DNA of 64,000 nucleotides from Anaeramoeba flamelloides (Eukaryota; Metamonada; Anaeramoebidae). Of this stretch, positions 22,441-50,608 are shown one piece after another. The notes beneath the pieces were generated by a model, which was not told the DNA's origin, did no database searches, and saw only the letters and a program-made list of their open reading frames with translations. Position 1 is the first letter of the stretch; every line of letters begins with the position of its first letter. Position numbers and translations under genes: made by a program. The stretch covers positions 2,976,501 to 3,040,500 of the forward strand of contig JANTQA010000051.1 of the NCBI GenBank assembly GCA_027625915.1, given 5' to 3'.

Positions 22441-24679
22441 TTTCCATTTTTTAAGAAAATAAATTAATTTATCGAATTTATATTATACAAAGTATTAAAT
22501 ATACTTTTATTCGAATTATTATACTGATTTTATTGGTATTTTAAAGGTTAATTATAAAAAATAATTGTTATTTAAAAAAAAGATGGTGATTTTAAGAGTA
22601 AAAAAGCATATATATATATATATATATATATACCCCTTAGAACATTAATAACCTAATTGTCTTTAAAATAAAATTTTAATTAGAATTATTATAAAAATGA
22701 TTCAAAGATATATAATTTAACAAATAATTATCTTAAAAAGAAAAATTTATAATTAAAAATTATATAAGTACATATATTCAAAAATAGCCTGGAAAAGTTT
22801 TTTCAACCATTGAAATTTTTTTTTTATTCTTGTTTTTTTATTATTTTTCAATCAAAATTTTATCCTAATTCTGTCAAAAAAAAATCTTTTTTCTTGAAAA
22901 GTTTGTCTAGACATCAAAAAAATCTTATTTTCAAGGTTAAAAACACATCATTCTTTACTTGAATTTCTTGTTTGCTCTTTGCAACCCAGTATTACCTAAA
23001 ATAATTCAATAAAAAATAATTAATTCTTTACAAACGAAATTTTGAAATTCATACAGAAAATTTGTTTTATCTATTTATTCCTATCAAATTACAATATTTA
23101 CCCTTTTCTTTGATTCTAAATCATTTTAGAAATATAATAAAAATTAAATTAAAAATAAAAAAAAAAAATAAAAATTTTTTTCATTGTATATTTTGTGGCA
23201 TTTTTTCAAAATAATTTATTTTAATTTAAGTTATTTTACCAATAGTTTCAGTCAGATTGATAATTGATTTTTTTTTAATTACTTCCATTTTGTAATTATT
23301 GACTTTTTAAAATCTAAACATAAAATAAACAATATTATTGAATAATAGACCATATATCAGAGCTTATTTTTCCAAGATCTGGATTAATTTAGAAAAGAAA
23401 AATTCGAATTTTAACAATATATTATTCATTTTTTTACTAATAAAACAATTCAAAAAAACAATTATGTTTTGAAGATTATTTTATTATCTTTAAATAATAT
23501 TTAAAGATTATTTTTTAATTTTATTTTTAAATTTAGGGTTGATTATTTTATCTATTAAAAAAGTTTGTATTTGTTTAATTCCAATGTAATAAAGAAAATT
23601 ATTTTAATAGTTTTTTTTTTATTTTTATTTTTACAAGTATTTTCTATTACTTAAATAAAAGTTTTACAAAATTATTTTTAATAAACTTTTAATTTTGTTA
23701 TAAATAAATGAATTTCATTTTTCTCTTGATTTAATATTTAGTAGAAATTAATCTAAAAAAAAAAAAGAAAGAAAATTTAAAAATAATATATTCGTTTATT
23801 CTTTTAAACTGGCTATCATAAAATCAAATACAATTATTTGATCGTCATTATTAATAAATTATTATATTGTGTTTTTTAATTACTATTATTGTAATAAAAG
23901 TTCGAATTTAAAAAAAAATAAAAAAATAAAAAATCTTTAAAAAAAAGGTAAAAATCAATAATCATTATATTTTTTTTTTCAATATCAAAAAAAAAAAACA
24001 ATACACATTAACTACTTTATTATTGAACTATTTTGACTTTTTATTATAATTCAAATCGGGATTAAAAATAAATAAGAAAATAAATATATTAATAGATCAA
24101 TATCATTTTAAATCTTTTATTTTAAACTTGATGAGATTTATTCAAATTCGTATTACTAAGGCTTACCTATTTTAGTATCTTTCACAAAGAATCCCTAAAT
24201 CGTAAAATTAACCATTGAATAAAAAAAAAATGAAAATTTTAAATTTCTCTGTTTTTATTTTCTCCCCTTCCTCTCCTTTTTGTTTCCTGTTTTAGAAATG
24301 AAAATATATCTTTACACAAATGTAATTTATAAACTTCAAAGAGATATTTTTTCATTTAAAAGTTATTTAGTTGACAAAACCTATTATTATTTTCATAGAT
24401 TTTCGACTTGAAAACTTTGAATGAAATCTAATATTTAATTTTTCTCTTTCTTTTTTCTTTCCCTTTTAGTTTAAAAATATTTTTCCATATTTTTTTACTT
24501 TGATAAAATAATAGAATTACTTCTTTTAAATAAAATCAATCAATATAATTATATGTATTAAAAATTAGTTTCGGAACATACCCTTTTACAAAAACAATTG
24601 TTTAGATATTCTTTCAAAATATTTATATTTTAACTTCAATTTTTATTGTTTATTGAAAAAAAAAAAAATTGTATTTTAT
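22395..24679. other. Intergenic, extremely A+T-rich
   Basis: Contains an (AT)n tract at 22608-22632 and many A and T runs. No open frame of interest, RNA gene or repeat boundary could be recognised. Confidence 0.5.
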
Positions 24680-25240
24680 TTTTATATTTATTATCATTGA
24701 AGAAGTTTCAATTGAACTCTAAGGGTTCTTTTACTTAAATTTCCTCAAAGATAAATTTAGCCATAAAATAATAGATTTCACGATTATTCGAATCGAAAGA
24801 TATACACCAAATTATTTAAGTTTAATTAGTAAAAGCAAAAAAGCAAAAAACAACAAAAAATAAAAAATAGGAAAATATTTAAAAAGTGATTTATAATCAA
24901 GAAAAAATTGGTAAAAAAATTAAAAAAAAAAAAAAAGAAAAACAATTATATCATTTAATTAAGTACACCTAAAAAAAAATACACGAAACTTTTGATCAAT
25001 TTAATTTAATTTGATACTTGATCTCATGAATATTCATTTGAGATCACTTGTTTAAATTTCTTTTTTCTTTTTGATCTGATTTTGTTTTTGATCTCCCTTG
25101 TTATTTTTTCCCTTTAGTTTTTAGTTTTTATATCCAAGTTGCTCATATTACGGTTGTATTTCAATATCACACTTGATCTTTTCCCTTTGTAACTCTTCTT
25201 CTCAATATAACTAAGATTCAGCCAGTCAAAAAAATGAATA
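24680..25240 (+). repeat. Dispersed repeat family B, copy 2
   Basis: The left end (CTTTTACTTAAATTTCCTC, ATAGATTTCACGATTATTC, GAAAGATATACA) and right end (ACTTGATCTTTTCCCTTTG, CTCTTCTTCTCAATATAA) match 48345-48890 with the same spacing of about 440 bp, while the middle is more diverged. It lies just downstream of the BEACH gene. Confidence 0.55.
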
Positions 25241-25380
25241 TTTTCTTTATATATTCATTTTCTTTGAACAGTTTGATTTAGAGTTAATTTGATAGTTCGA
25301 TATTGAAGAATCCGAATTTTAATTATCAGAAAGAAATACATAATAACTAGAATAATAATAATTATATGGATAATATATTG

Positions 25381-39901
<14,521 letters not shown>

Positions 39902-41594
39902 CTATTTATATATTTATTGTTTTTTTGATTTTAAATTGAGAAGAAAAAAAAAGTTAATATTATTTTAAATAATGAAAATATTAATTATTAGGTTAAATTC
40001 ATTGACAAACAATTCTTTTTGGAAAATAAAAAATATATATTTTGAGAGGAACATTTCAATATAATTATATCAAAGAGTATAATAAGTTGAAGAAAAGAAT
40101 TTTTTTTAAATTTCGATTCTGTTTTTGTCGTTTTTTATTTCAGAATTTAATTATTCCTATTTGTTATTATTCTTTTCTTTCTTTCTTTTTTTTTTTTTTT
40201 TAATAAAGAGGGTTTTAAGTAACATATGATTAAATTAAATAAGATTTGTATTTAAACTCTTTAAAAGTATTTATAATTTCATTTTGTTTTCGTTTTAAAT
40301 TTTCTTTAAAGGTATAAAAATATTTTGTAATTGTGATTGCATGATTTTTTTTTGAAATATAAATTGTGTTTTCTAATTAATTTTTGATTTGAATTTTATA
40401 GCTGTTGGAAAAAGTTTCTGAATTAGATTGTTCAAACTTTGAAATAAATTTTTTTTCCGATCTTTAGATGTTATGCAATTTCAGAATCTTTATTTTTTTA
40501 AAATTAGAGGTATTACAATTTGAAGGATTTTTTGTTCAAATTCTAAATAATCATCTGTTTTCAATTTTTAATGGAAAATTAGAACCAAAAAAAAAAAAAA
40601 AAAAAAAAATCCACAAAAAAGTCAAGAAATTTGATTATTTAATGATATACTTTCTAGAATTGAAGACAAAACTAAACAAATCATACTGGCTGATCTAATG
40701 TTTTTGAAAAATGAAAAATGGAAAATGAAAGACTGAAAATGAGAAATGGAAATTTAGAGCAAAAAAGTTATAACTGTTTTAAAAAAGTGAGGAATAAAAG
40801 GTTTTTAAAGTATTATTCAAATGTTTCGCTTACTTTTTTGAAGCCATTCAACAAAAATTATTTGAAAATTTTTGACACACTTTTTTAAAATTACTGTATA
40901 AATTTGAAAAAAACTTTATATTTTTTTATTTAAAAAGCATTGGTTCTTTTCAAAATAACTTAACATACATATAATTTTTAATAAAGAAAAGGTTTTATAA
41001 CTAATAAGTCAAATTACAATAAAATACATTTAAAAACAATAAATCATTTTTTATTTTTTTTTTTATTTTCCAAAATTTGAAAAAAAAATTAAAATTCAAT
41101 TTTTTATTATTCCAACGGAATCAAAAAACAAAAAGAAAAAAGAAAAATCAAAAAATTATTTCAATTATACTTGTTGTTGTTGTTGTTGAAAAAGAACGAA
41201 AAAATTAAGAAATAGACATGAAATAATTATGATAGATTTTCATCATGGTTATTTTGATTTAAAGAAAATATTTTAAAATTGTAGATGGAAGAACTATTAT
41301 GCGGTAAACGCAAATTTAGACCATCCTTTTTTTTAATGTTTTTAAATTAGAAATATATAATGAAACAGTTAAAATTGAAAATAAATTCTAATACGTTCTT
41401 GAACATAATTTTTAATTAATCTTTTGATTTTATTTTTTACATTATTTATTCTAATTTTTCTCAATTTTTATTAGAGCTACTTTATTGAACCAGAAGGTGA
41501 GAAGTTAAAATTTCAAAATACCTTTTTTCAACAATGAAAAAAAAAAAAAAAAGGATTTGTAATCCAGGAATTGGACCTGATTACAACCCCTTAA
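39902..41594. other. A+T-rich interval, likely intron of the BEACH gene
   Basis: No gene recognised. A short (GTT)n run lies at about 41170-41186, and A/T homopolymers are frequent. If the 5' exons at 45.4-46.1 kb belong to the BEACH gene, this is intronic. Confidence 0.5.
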
Positions 41595-42746
41595 CGACGA
41601 CGTTTGCAATTCAAATTCAAAGATTTATGTGTTTTTATCCTGGTTTGGTTGTTGGTAAATCTCTCAAAGTTTTTTCCAGAAAGATCTAAGAAGTAAAAAA
41701 TGACAAATTTTTACAAAAAATGTCTGAATTTTTTTTTGTCGTATCTCAAAATGACAAAGAAGGTTGGCAAAAATCGAATTTTTGAGAAAATAAGTTTTTA
41801 TGTCGTTTTTTAAAACCCTTACAAATTAGTGTGGGCTTTCTATGACTTTTTTTTGATTTGTGAGTTAAGATGAGAAGGTTTTAAAAAATGACATTGAGGG
41901 TCAAAAATTAGAAAAGAGAAAAATTTTGGATGAAAAAGTTTGTTGTTTCACAATTATGACATTTTTTGACTAATGTCTTGGATAATTGTATTGGTATTGG
42001 ATCAAATCCACCAAAATCCACATTTCACAAAAATTGAAAGATCATTTTTTCTCAACTGACTCAATATTTTTTTTTTAATAAAAAAAACTGACTAATTTTG
42101 GCAAATATTATTTCGAAAAGATCCTTGAATACAAAAATCTTCAAAACCTTTCCCACACAACCTCAACCGAATTTATATTGACACAACAAATTGGGTTTTG
42201 AGAGAAAGGATCCAAATAAAAAAAATTTTATCAAAAAAGCACCAAAAAAATGTGAAGTGCGTTTGGCATGGATCATATTGTTCCACAACCAATTCTGGGG
42301 GATACTCTCCTCTTAGTCAGGGTGGGGAGATTTATTCAAGGAAAAACAACAAGAACCAAACAAAAAACAAGAGAAACCCTCAGCCTCTTTGTCGTGAATT
42401 AATCTGATTTACAAATTACTAGAACAATTCAAGGAACCCAACATTCAAAAATCCTAACAATGTAATCTTCGAAAGTTAGAGTTGTTTATTGAGAAGTGTT
42501 TTTTCAAGATCTTCAATTTTTCGTGCAAGAAACTAGTGGTGATTTTTCTTTTTCATTTTCACGTTCCTTAACAAGGTGTTCTAGTTCACGTATCTCAAAA
42601 TTTCTTTTTGATTTTTCATTAAAAAAATGACTTAAAATGTTTTTTTGAACCAAATTGGAGAATATTTTAAAGATCATTCAATCATAATCTAAAAGAGATT
42701 GGAGTATATTGGTTTGAGACAAATTGTTGAATTGCAAACGTAGTCG
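41595..42746. mobile_element. TTAA-flanked element with TIRs (piggyBac-like, non-autonomous)
   Basis: Inverted ends CGACGACGTTTGCAATTCAA (41595-41614) and the complement of CGACTACGTTTGCAATTCAA (42727-42746) differ at one of 20 positions and are each bordered by TTAA (41591-41594, 42747-42750), the target site of piggyBac-type transposons. The 1.15 kb interior includes a G+C-richer 69-codon frame (42198-42407) with no recognised domain and no transposase. Superfamily assignment rests only on the TTAA sites. Confidence 0.6.
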
Positions 42747-43439
42747 TTAACAAAAGACACATTAACATTAGGTAAAGTAGGTTGGTTTTACAAAAGTCCA
42801 AAAATTCAAAAAGAATATCTAATTTCTAGTTTTATTTTCTTTTAAAAAAAAATATTTAAATAGTTTATTTCAAGTCTGGAAATCTTGGTCTGGTTTATTA
42901 ATCGTTAAGAGTTGTAATCTTGAGGAAATCCTCAAGGCGACAACTAATTTTGAAACTACCCATTGGTACTTCAAATTTGAGAAAAAAAACTTATTTTTTT
43001 TTTTTAATCATTTCGAGCATCCTAATGAATTCTCATACTTTTGACCATTGCTGTATGTTTTTCTTCTTTTTTTCAAATTGGATCAGTTTTTAGTGCTACC
43101 TTGTTTTTGATTACAATCATGTAATCCTATAACAGTGGATATTGAAAATTTTATCTAGAAAACGATTTGGAAAAGATTCAATTTCTCAATTTCGATATTA
43201 TTTTTAAATCTTATTTAAAAAATAATTTTTTTGGTGATTGTAATGAAATACTAAAAAAGTTTCTAGTGTCTGTCTGAAAGTGTAAAATGTCCGATTCCCC
43301 TTAACCATTAATTTTCTGATTTATTTGAGCATTGTTGTCAGTCATTAAAATCACATAGGGTGTAATTTTAAATTGAATTTGAAAATTGTTCTTCTGGTTA
43401 AATGAATCACTAATTTTACATCTTGCAGATAAAAATAAA

Positions 43440-45135
43440 TTTTGACTTTGTTAAGGAGGTATGACCCAAATGTATTTATCGGATATACCACAAATGTTCT
43501 ACTTTCCTTTTTATATTGATTAAGGTGTTTCTGATCTTTTATTTACCACTGATTAAAATAAAATAAATTTTTTGTAAATGTTGTTTGGTTTTTTTTGATT
43601 CGATTGTAAAATACCCACCAACCACAAAGTAGTAATCGAAGAGTGGAATTGATTTAAGAAAAGTATTAAATGTTATGATCTATTTGTGCTAAACCACTAA
43701 ATAACTGACTTATATGAAAAATTAATTGGATAAATATCTTCTTAAGTGTATTTTTCTGAAATTGGTCAGTTATTTTTTTGTCGTTTAAATTGTTTTTAAT
43801 TCTTTGAAATGAAAGAGAAATACAAATAATTTCAAATTTCTATTTAATAATTAGATTAATTCATTTAGTTTGAAAAAGAAAGATTTAATTCCAATTATTA
43901 GAGAACAAATTCAAAACATCAATCATGTGGATAGTTAAATTTTTTCATGGTAAATGAGGTTTTTATAGTAAACAAAATTCCAAAAATTTGAAAACAGTTT
44001 AAACAGTCGAAAGAATAACAATACTACAATTTCCATTCAATTTGTTAAAAATTTTGGTTTTACAATTATTTCTTCATTTTTTTTTCTTTTTTGTTTATGT
44101 TTTCATTTCCTTTTTTCCATTTACGTAATCTGTTTGGTTCGATCTGGAAAAAATTTTTTCAATGATTGATAGAAGGTTAATGTTGGATTTGTTAAATTGA
44201 AAAATCCACATACAATTAGTTGATGGTAAATAATCATTTGATCGATCAATAATTGTTGGTGAAATTTCAACACCTTAATCAATAGAATTTTTTTATTCAG
44301 CTAGTTTCATCATTTTAGACACACAGATTTTTTTTTTTTTATTTTTATATATTTTTCTTTTTTATTTGGATTCAAAATGATTACATATAAAAAATATTAA
44401 TACTGGGACAACTTAAACCTAATTTAATATTATGTTTGTAAAAATATTTAATAAATTGATATTTTTTTGCATATTTTTGATTCAGTGTGTCGCAATTTTT
44501 GGAATGGGGTTTATTTTATAACATTTTTTTGTCTTTTCTTTTGTTTTCATTTTATTTTTTGCAATTACCTAATCATGTTTGGTTAGATAAGGAAATATTT
44601 TTGGAATGTGGGCTTAGAGGGTTAATATTGAGTTTAATTAAATAGAAAAATCACATAAGATCGGTTGATGGTATCTAACCTTTGATCGATCAACAATTGT
44701 TGGTGGAATTTCAACAAATTTACCAATACAATTTTTTATTCTGCTTGTTTCATCATTTTGGAAACATCAATTTTTAATTTTTTCGTTATATATTTTTTTC
44801 TTTTATTTGGATTAGAAAAATGATTCCTGATATAAAAGCACGAATACTGTGTGAATTTGTGTGTGATTGAATATTAAGATTTTGCAAAATATAATAGATT
44901 GATATTTTTTTGTACTATTTTTGATTTTGGGTATGTAACAAATTTTTGGAATGGAGCTTGAGAACAAAAAATAAAATCGAAAAAAAAACGAAAAACCTTT
45001 TCAAAAAATTTTTTTTATTTTAATCAGTGGTGAATAAAAGATCGTAAACACCTTAACCAATATAAAAAGGAAAGTAGAACATTCGTGGTATGTCCAAAGA
45101 ATTCATTTAGGACATATATCCTTCAAACTAATGTG
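43440..45135. mobile_element. 1.7 kb element with long inverted ends and internal tandem duplication
   Basis: Left arm 43440-43605 and right arm 44970-45135 are inverted copies (about 150 bp; shared CATTCGTGG/ATTTGTGG context, TTCTACTTTCCTTTTTATAT and TTAAGGTGTTT). Between them, two direct copies of a unit of about 450 bp stand in tandem (see separate entry). No coding capacity is seen. Probably a decayed non-autonomous DNA transposon; the family is not identified and no target duplication is clear. Confidence 0.65.
44055..44957 (+). repeat. Tandem duplication, two units of about 450 bp
   Basis: Units at about 44055-44508 and 44509-44957 share AATC(A)TGTTTGGTT, GTTGATGGTA, TTTGATCGATCAA(T/C)AATTG, TTTCATCATTTT, ATTGATATTTTTTTG and AATTTTTGGAATGG in the same order. 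The divergence indicates an old duplication. Confidence 0.8.
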
Positions 45136-45396
45136 AAATTCTAATTTAAAAATATTTCGTTTACTCGCAAAAAGTTCAAATGAGAACGAGCCAAATTAAT
45201 AAGACAAGTTTTGTTTTTAAATTTAAATGAAGATCTTGTTCGTTTTTCAACTCACTTTTATGAAGCACTATTTCGAAATTGTAACAAAACCTTTTTCATT
45301 TATCGATTCGAAAATATCTGTATGAAAAAGAATTAGTAACAGCCCTTTTAAAAAGATGGGAACTTCAAGGTTTTAAAAAGTATTATTCAAACTGAC

Positions 45397-46087
45397 TAAA
45401 AAGAGTACTCTCAACAATACAATCTAGAATTTTTAAAACTTTGGGTGCTGTTTTTAAAATGGATGTAAAAATTCGCTTAATTTCAGGGTTGTATGAAACC
45501 AATTCTTTTGAGAATTGCTGAACTCCTGCAATGGTTCAAAAATCTCTTTAATTGGGGAATTGGTTGTTCTACACACAAAGTAGTTTTAGTATTCGTTTCT
45601 TTCAAGGAAAAATTAAAAATAATCTTTTTAAAAAAAAAAAAAAAATGAATTGAATCACAAGCAATTCTATGAGCAATTTTAGAAACTATTTTCTTCCTAT
45701 GTGGTGACAAAAAAACAAGAAAGAGGGAAATGAATTAAAAAAACAAAAAAAAAGGATACCTTTTGTTAGTTCCTTCTTCAACTGTACCAACGCTTGTGAG
45801 GTTTGATACAATAAAGGTAAGGGCAAAAGTTCATTTTTCTGGGCAAATATGGCCCACTCTTTGTTGTTGATCGTTTTGAGCCGTTCACATTTTGGGCTTG
45901 GCTTCCAATTTTGGTATTGCTCTATAAAGAGAACAGAAAATTTGACATACAATTTAAAAAAGGATTTTGGGTTTTCTTCAAGATCTTTTGTTTCGAATTT
46001 TTTCCATATTTCAGCGAGTTCTCCTTTAAATGGGTGTGAGTCATAATTTTGTTGTTGTTCAAATAGCTTTTCAAGATTGTTACTCAT
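45397..46087 (-). CDS. Two exons, probable 5' end of the BEACH gene
   Basis: Exon 1 (46087-45760) begins MSNNLEKLFEQQQN and codes for helical, armadillo-like sequence (EIWKKFETKDLEENPKSFF, EWAIFAQKNELLPLPLLYQT). A GTATCC donor in phase 1 and an attgCAG acceptor join it to exon 2 (45525 to 45409 or 45397), which continues QQFSKELVSYNPEIKRIF, ILKTAPKVLKILDCIVES and then meets a stop unless spliced. Both possible donors (45408 and 45396) are phase 1, matching the phase-1 acceptor at 39902 of the giant BEACH exon on the same strand. The combined model is 10,779 coding bases (about 3592 aa) with introns of 234, about 5500 and 4187 bp. The first exon resembles in style the N-terminus of ALFY/LvsA-type BEACH proteins, but I cannot prove homology. 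Alternatively it is a separate small gene. Confidence 0.55.
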
Positions 46088-48344
46088 ATTTTTAGATGTT
46101 TGGTTACAAAGAAACAATCTTGGAAGAAAACCAAAGGAAAATACAAAAAATGAAATAATTTTTCGAAGAATTGCTTTTGTTATGGGGTTTTTGTTTTGCT
46201 CAAAGATCTTTTGACGTTCAAAGAAAAACAATATTAAATTTTTCCAAGGATACAGACCGTTTACCGATTTAAAATACGATGTTGTTAATAGTTAATTAGA
46301 AATAATTTTGTATTTGGTGTTTTATAAGGTTTAACATTTAAGAAAAAAATAATTATTGTATGTTCTCTAACCTGTGTTTTGGGATTTCTTTTTGTTTTAA
46401 AATAATTTAAACAGAGTGTTGTGGAGGTTAATAATTCTTAATTTTTAAAAGTTTTGTTTTAACAAAAACAGGAACGACAAAATTAGACACAAATGTTCGA
46501 GAATCTTTATTTTAAAATTTGAACTTTTATGAAAAAACACATTAGAAAATATAAAACTTTAGCACAGCATTGTATTTAAAGATGATCTCGAGAGTTTAAA
46601 TAAAAAAAAAAAATTATTTTAAACCCTATCAAAGCAAAATCCGAAAAAAAACTTATTATTTCAATAAAATTTCAAAAATAACATTTCAATCCTTCGAAAA
46701 ATAATAAAATTTTAAAAACACCATTTATTGAACCTACTGTATATTTAAAAGGGTGACTGCAATTTTCTTTGAATTGAAGCTCTTTTTTATTTGTCACTAG
46801 ATATTCTTCGATTTGGTTTTACTGTTTTATCAAGCCCGTTTTTGAATAATAAATGATTAAAAAATTTTTACTACTTTTATATCGTTATTTTTCTTTCACA
46901 AATGATGTTTAAAGTTAATAGATTGTAAACGTGGTCTTTCTATTTTTTTATTAAGTGTATTTGTATTCAATATTTTTTAGTGAAACCAGATCAAACGAAA
47001 TATAAGTGAGTTTTCAAAATTGAAAAAGGAAAATGAAGTGTATATTTTTTTGGTATTTGAAATTCAAATAGATGTATACAAAAGATAGAATAAAAACTTA
47101 AGAAAAGTGGGTATTAGATTTAAACCACCTCAAAGCAAAATTTTCTTATTTATTTCGAGGATAGTTGTTCAATTTCTTTTGAATTCAGTTCCATTTTTAT
47201 TCACAAACTTTGAAAAAAAATTTTGGCACAAAAAAAGATCCAAATTATGGAACCAAATTATGGAACCAAATTTGTAGTATGAGAAAAATTATTTGTGTAA
47301 AAAACAATTGGAAAAAATATTCATTAATTAGAGAGATTTTTGATGACTTTAATTTCTTTATAAGTTTGAACATTAAAAGTGGAACGAGCTTTTAGAAAAA
47401 AAAACAGATTTTGGCTTTTTCAAAATACAGAATAATTGAAATGGAATCACTTTGAAGTAGAGTAATATTATTTTATTTCAAAAGAATTTTGTGTTTAGAA
47501 ATAATATAAAGAATCACCAAAATAATTATCAAAAAATACCAATCTATTCAATATTGAGAAACTTGACAAAGTTTATGTTTCTTTTTATTATTTAAGGGTT
47601 GTGTGTATGGGCAGGGGGGGAAGAAATTTGTTTGTTCTGTGATTCCAAAATTTCTCTTAAGCATAATTTCAAAAACAGGGACAGATTTTTCATCAGAAAA
47701 AAAATTATTTAATTGTTTTCGTTTTTTGAATAGTAATGTATTTTACCAAAGTTTTTGGAGATAATAGCCAATATAGATTAATAAATAAAAATATAGTGAA
47801 ATAATTTTATTTTTTGAAAGACAAATGAAAGAAGAAAATAATAATAATTAAGTTTGCCCCTAATTTTGAAATTAAGCTTATAAAGGTTGGAATATGATCA
47901 AAATTAAAAAATTATTTTCTTAAAAAAAAAAGGAAAAAACAATTAATAATTGTCAAAAATCAAAATTTTGATCTTAGATATCGGGTTCTTCATAATTTTC
48001 CAGATCTCTTCATAATAAAAACAAATTTTCTTTTTGTTTTTAAATCATTATAATAAAAACAAGAATTAGTCTATTAATCTTTGATAATTTTTCTAAGAAT
48101 ATCTTTAAATGTTGATAATTTTTTTAAAAAAAATATAAAACAAAAAAAAGCAAAAATGATTGTGGTACTCGGCAATGAAAGAATTTTCATAACAAATAAA
48201 TAAATATGTGATTAAAATATCTTTTAACAAAATGTGGATTATGGTCATTTTTTTTTTTTTTTCTTGTTATTTGAAATATTTCTGATAATAGGTATTATTA
48301 GTATTAAGAATAAATTTGCTATAATCACGGAAAAAAATTCAAAA
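46088..48344. other. Intergenic, no gene seen
   Basis: A+T-rich. One short tandem repeat of a 15-mer (CCAAATTATGGAA type) lies near 47240-47275. No recognised frame or RNA gene. The region just left of 46300 may hold the BEACH promoter. Confidence 0.5.
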
Positions 48345-48890
48345 ATTGTAAATGTTATTGATGGAAATAGTTTAAATTGCACTCTAGCGATATTTTTACT
48401 TAAATTTCTTCAAATGTATTTTAAGAATAAAATCATACATTTCACGATTGTTCAAGGGAAAGATATACATATTTTTTTTTATATTTGGAAATGAAAAAAG
48501 AAGAATTGAAATTGGGAAAATGAAATGTAAAAAAATGGGAAATTTAAAAATTGTTGAGAAAAACAATTGCTAAAAAAAAATAAAATAAAAAAATGATATC
48601 TTTATCAAGAACATTCAAAAAAAAAACAGAAACGATCCTTTTATTTAAAATTGAACCATTGAGTTATTTCTAAGAAATAGTGAATGTTTTATGGGAGGTA
48701 GTTGTTGAGTAGATGTAATTTTTTCTTTATGATCAAATCTTTTTTCTTTGTTACAGTTTATTTTTTTTTCTTTTCTTTTCATTCACAGGTTATACATAAC
48801 TATTGGTTTCTATCCTTCCTATATCAGTAGGTAACGACTTGATTTTTATCCTTAGTAGCCCTTCTTCCAATATAAAGAAGAAATGGCCAG
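48345..48890 (+). repeat. Dispersed repeat family B, copy 3
   Basis: Matches the ends of 24680-25240: TTTTACTTAAATTTCTTC, ACATTTCACGATTGTTC and GAAAGATATACAT on the left, ACTTGATTTTTATCCTTAG with CCCTTCTTCCAATATAAAG on the right. Confidence 0.55.
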
Positions 48891-50009
48891 GGAAAAAATG
48901 GAAAAAAATAAAATGATAAAAAATATTCCAAAAACAGATAAAAAATCAGATTTTCAATTTAATTTAGCAATATCTTTTGATTGAAATATTTTTTGCTATT
49001 TTAAAATTGAAAAATATGTTTGTTTTTAGAATATTAAAAAAATACTTGAAAATTATCTCTCTACTAAGTCAATTAAAAAAATCAAAAATTTTACAATTAA
49101 AAATGAAAAAAATATTATTGTAAAATTTCATTTTTTTTTCATTTCCTATTAATACCTATTAAAGTTGTTAACCTTTTCCAAAATTTTTATGTATATTAAT
49201 GTTTATTAGGTGGGTGTATTTCAAAAATACAAAATTTGTAGATTTTTTTTTGAAAAAATTTTCCTTATCTTTTTTTATTACATTTTTAATTTTTTTTTTA
49301 TATTATTCTTCATTTTTTTTAATAATACATTGATTTATTTTCTATTTTAAATATCAGATAATGATATCAAAAAATAGTGTATATTTATTTTTCGTAATAT
49401 TTTATCAGTTTTTTCTTTGGAAATGATATTTAAAAGAAAATCTTTGATTTTTGGGTTTTTTTTTTTACAAAATTATTTTGAAAATTTTATATTAAAAGAT
49501 GGGTCGATAATTATTATCCATTTTGTTTATATAATATCCGACTTTTACAGAATATGCTCTTTTTTTCAATTGTTATATTTCTTCATTCACTTTGTTTGGA
49601 AACAGTTTTAGTTTAGATTGGTTAGTTGGAGAACTCCAATTCAAGTGTCGTTAATTTGACCAAAATTGTCTGATAATTGAAAAAATATCAAAAAATTAAC
49701 AAATTCCAAGACAACTTTGATTAATTATTGAGAAAATTACCCCTTGATATATCCTAAAGAAAATGGACTTTAATCAGAAAAAGTAATGAAATTAAAAAAA
49801 TCAAATTTTTATGGTGTGTAGTTCATCGAGAACAAACTGATCAAAAAAAAAATCTCGAAAAACAAAAAAAATTATATTCATGGTAGGAAAAAAAATATGG
49901 GGATGAAAAAAAAAATAATAAAAACGATTTTTAAATGTGAATTTTAGAAAAATTGTTTTATAATTTCTTATATTTTCAATCAAATCCTTTTTATAAATAA
50001 CCAAATCTT

Positions 50010-50390
50010 TTATGAACCAAGTAAAAACCCTGCATAAAGTTTATTAAAGTAGTATGACTCTAGAATACTCATTCAATTGTTTGATAGCCTAAGTAGATCA
50101 ACTTTTTTTGAAAAACAATCAAGTTTTTATAGGTGTTTACTGGAGTTTGAAAAATTATAATTTTTTATTCTTGATTTTTAATTGATTAAATGATTTTTTG
50201 AACCAATGTAATTTCATTAATCATCATTCTACTAAGTGGGTAAGTTATAATTTTAAAAAGTTTGTTACTTAAAAAAAAAAGGATTTGATTTAAAATAAAA
50301 GAAATTATACAACAATTTTCCTAATATTCACAATTAAAAATCTTGTGAGGGATTTTTTTCATCCTAGTATTTTTTTCACAACTTTCAGAT
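50010..50390 (+). repeat. Dispersed repeat family D, copy 2
   Basis: Collinear with 15690-16070 (see that entry). Diverged, non-coding, same orientation. Confidence 0.65.
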
Positions 50391-50608
50391 TTAAAAGGTT
50401 ACAATTTTATGAAAATAAGAAACTATCAAACTAGCTCATAATATGACTTTTTATGGATTGTCTGATTTTGTGATCATCAAATGTCAATATATGGATTTTA
50501 ATTTAAAAAGATTTTATATTAAAATAATTTAAAAAACATTATCTTTTTCATCTGTTTTTTATAGTTTTTTTTTTTTCAAGTCCCAGTCTACCTCATTTCT
50601 GAATTAAC

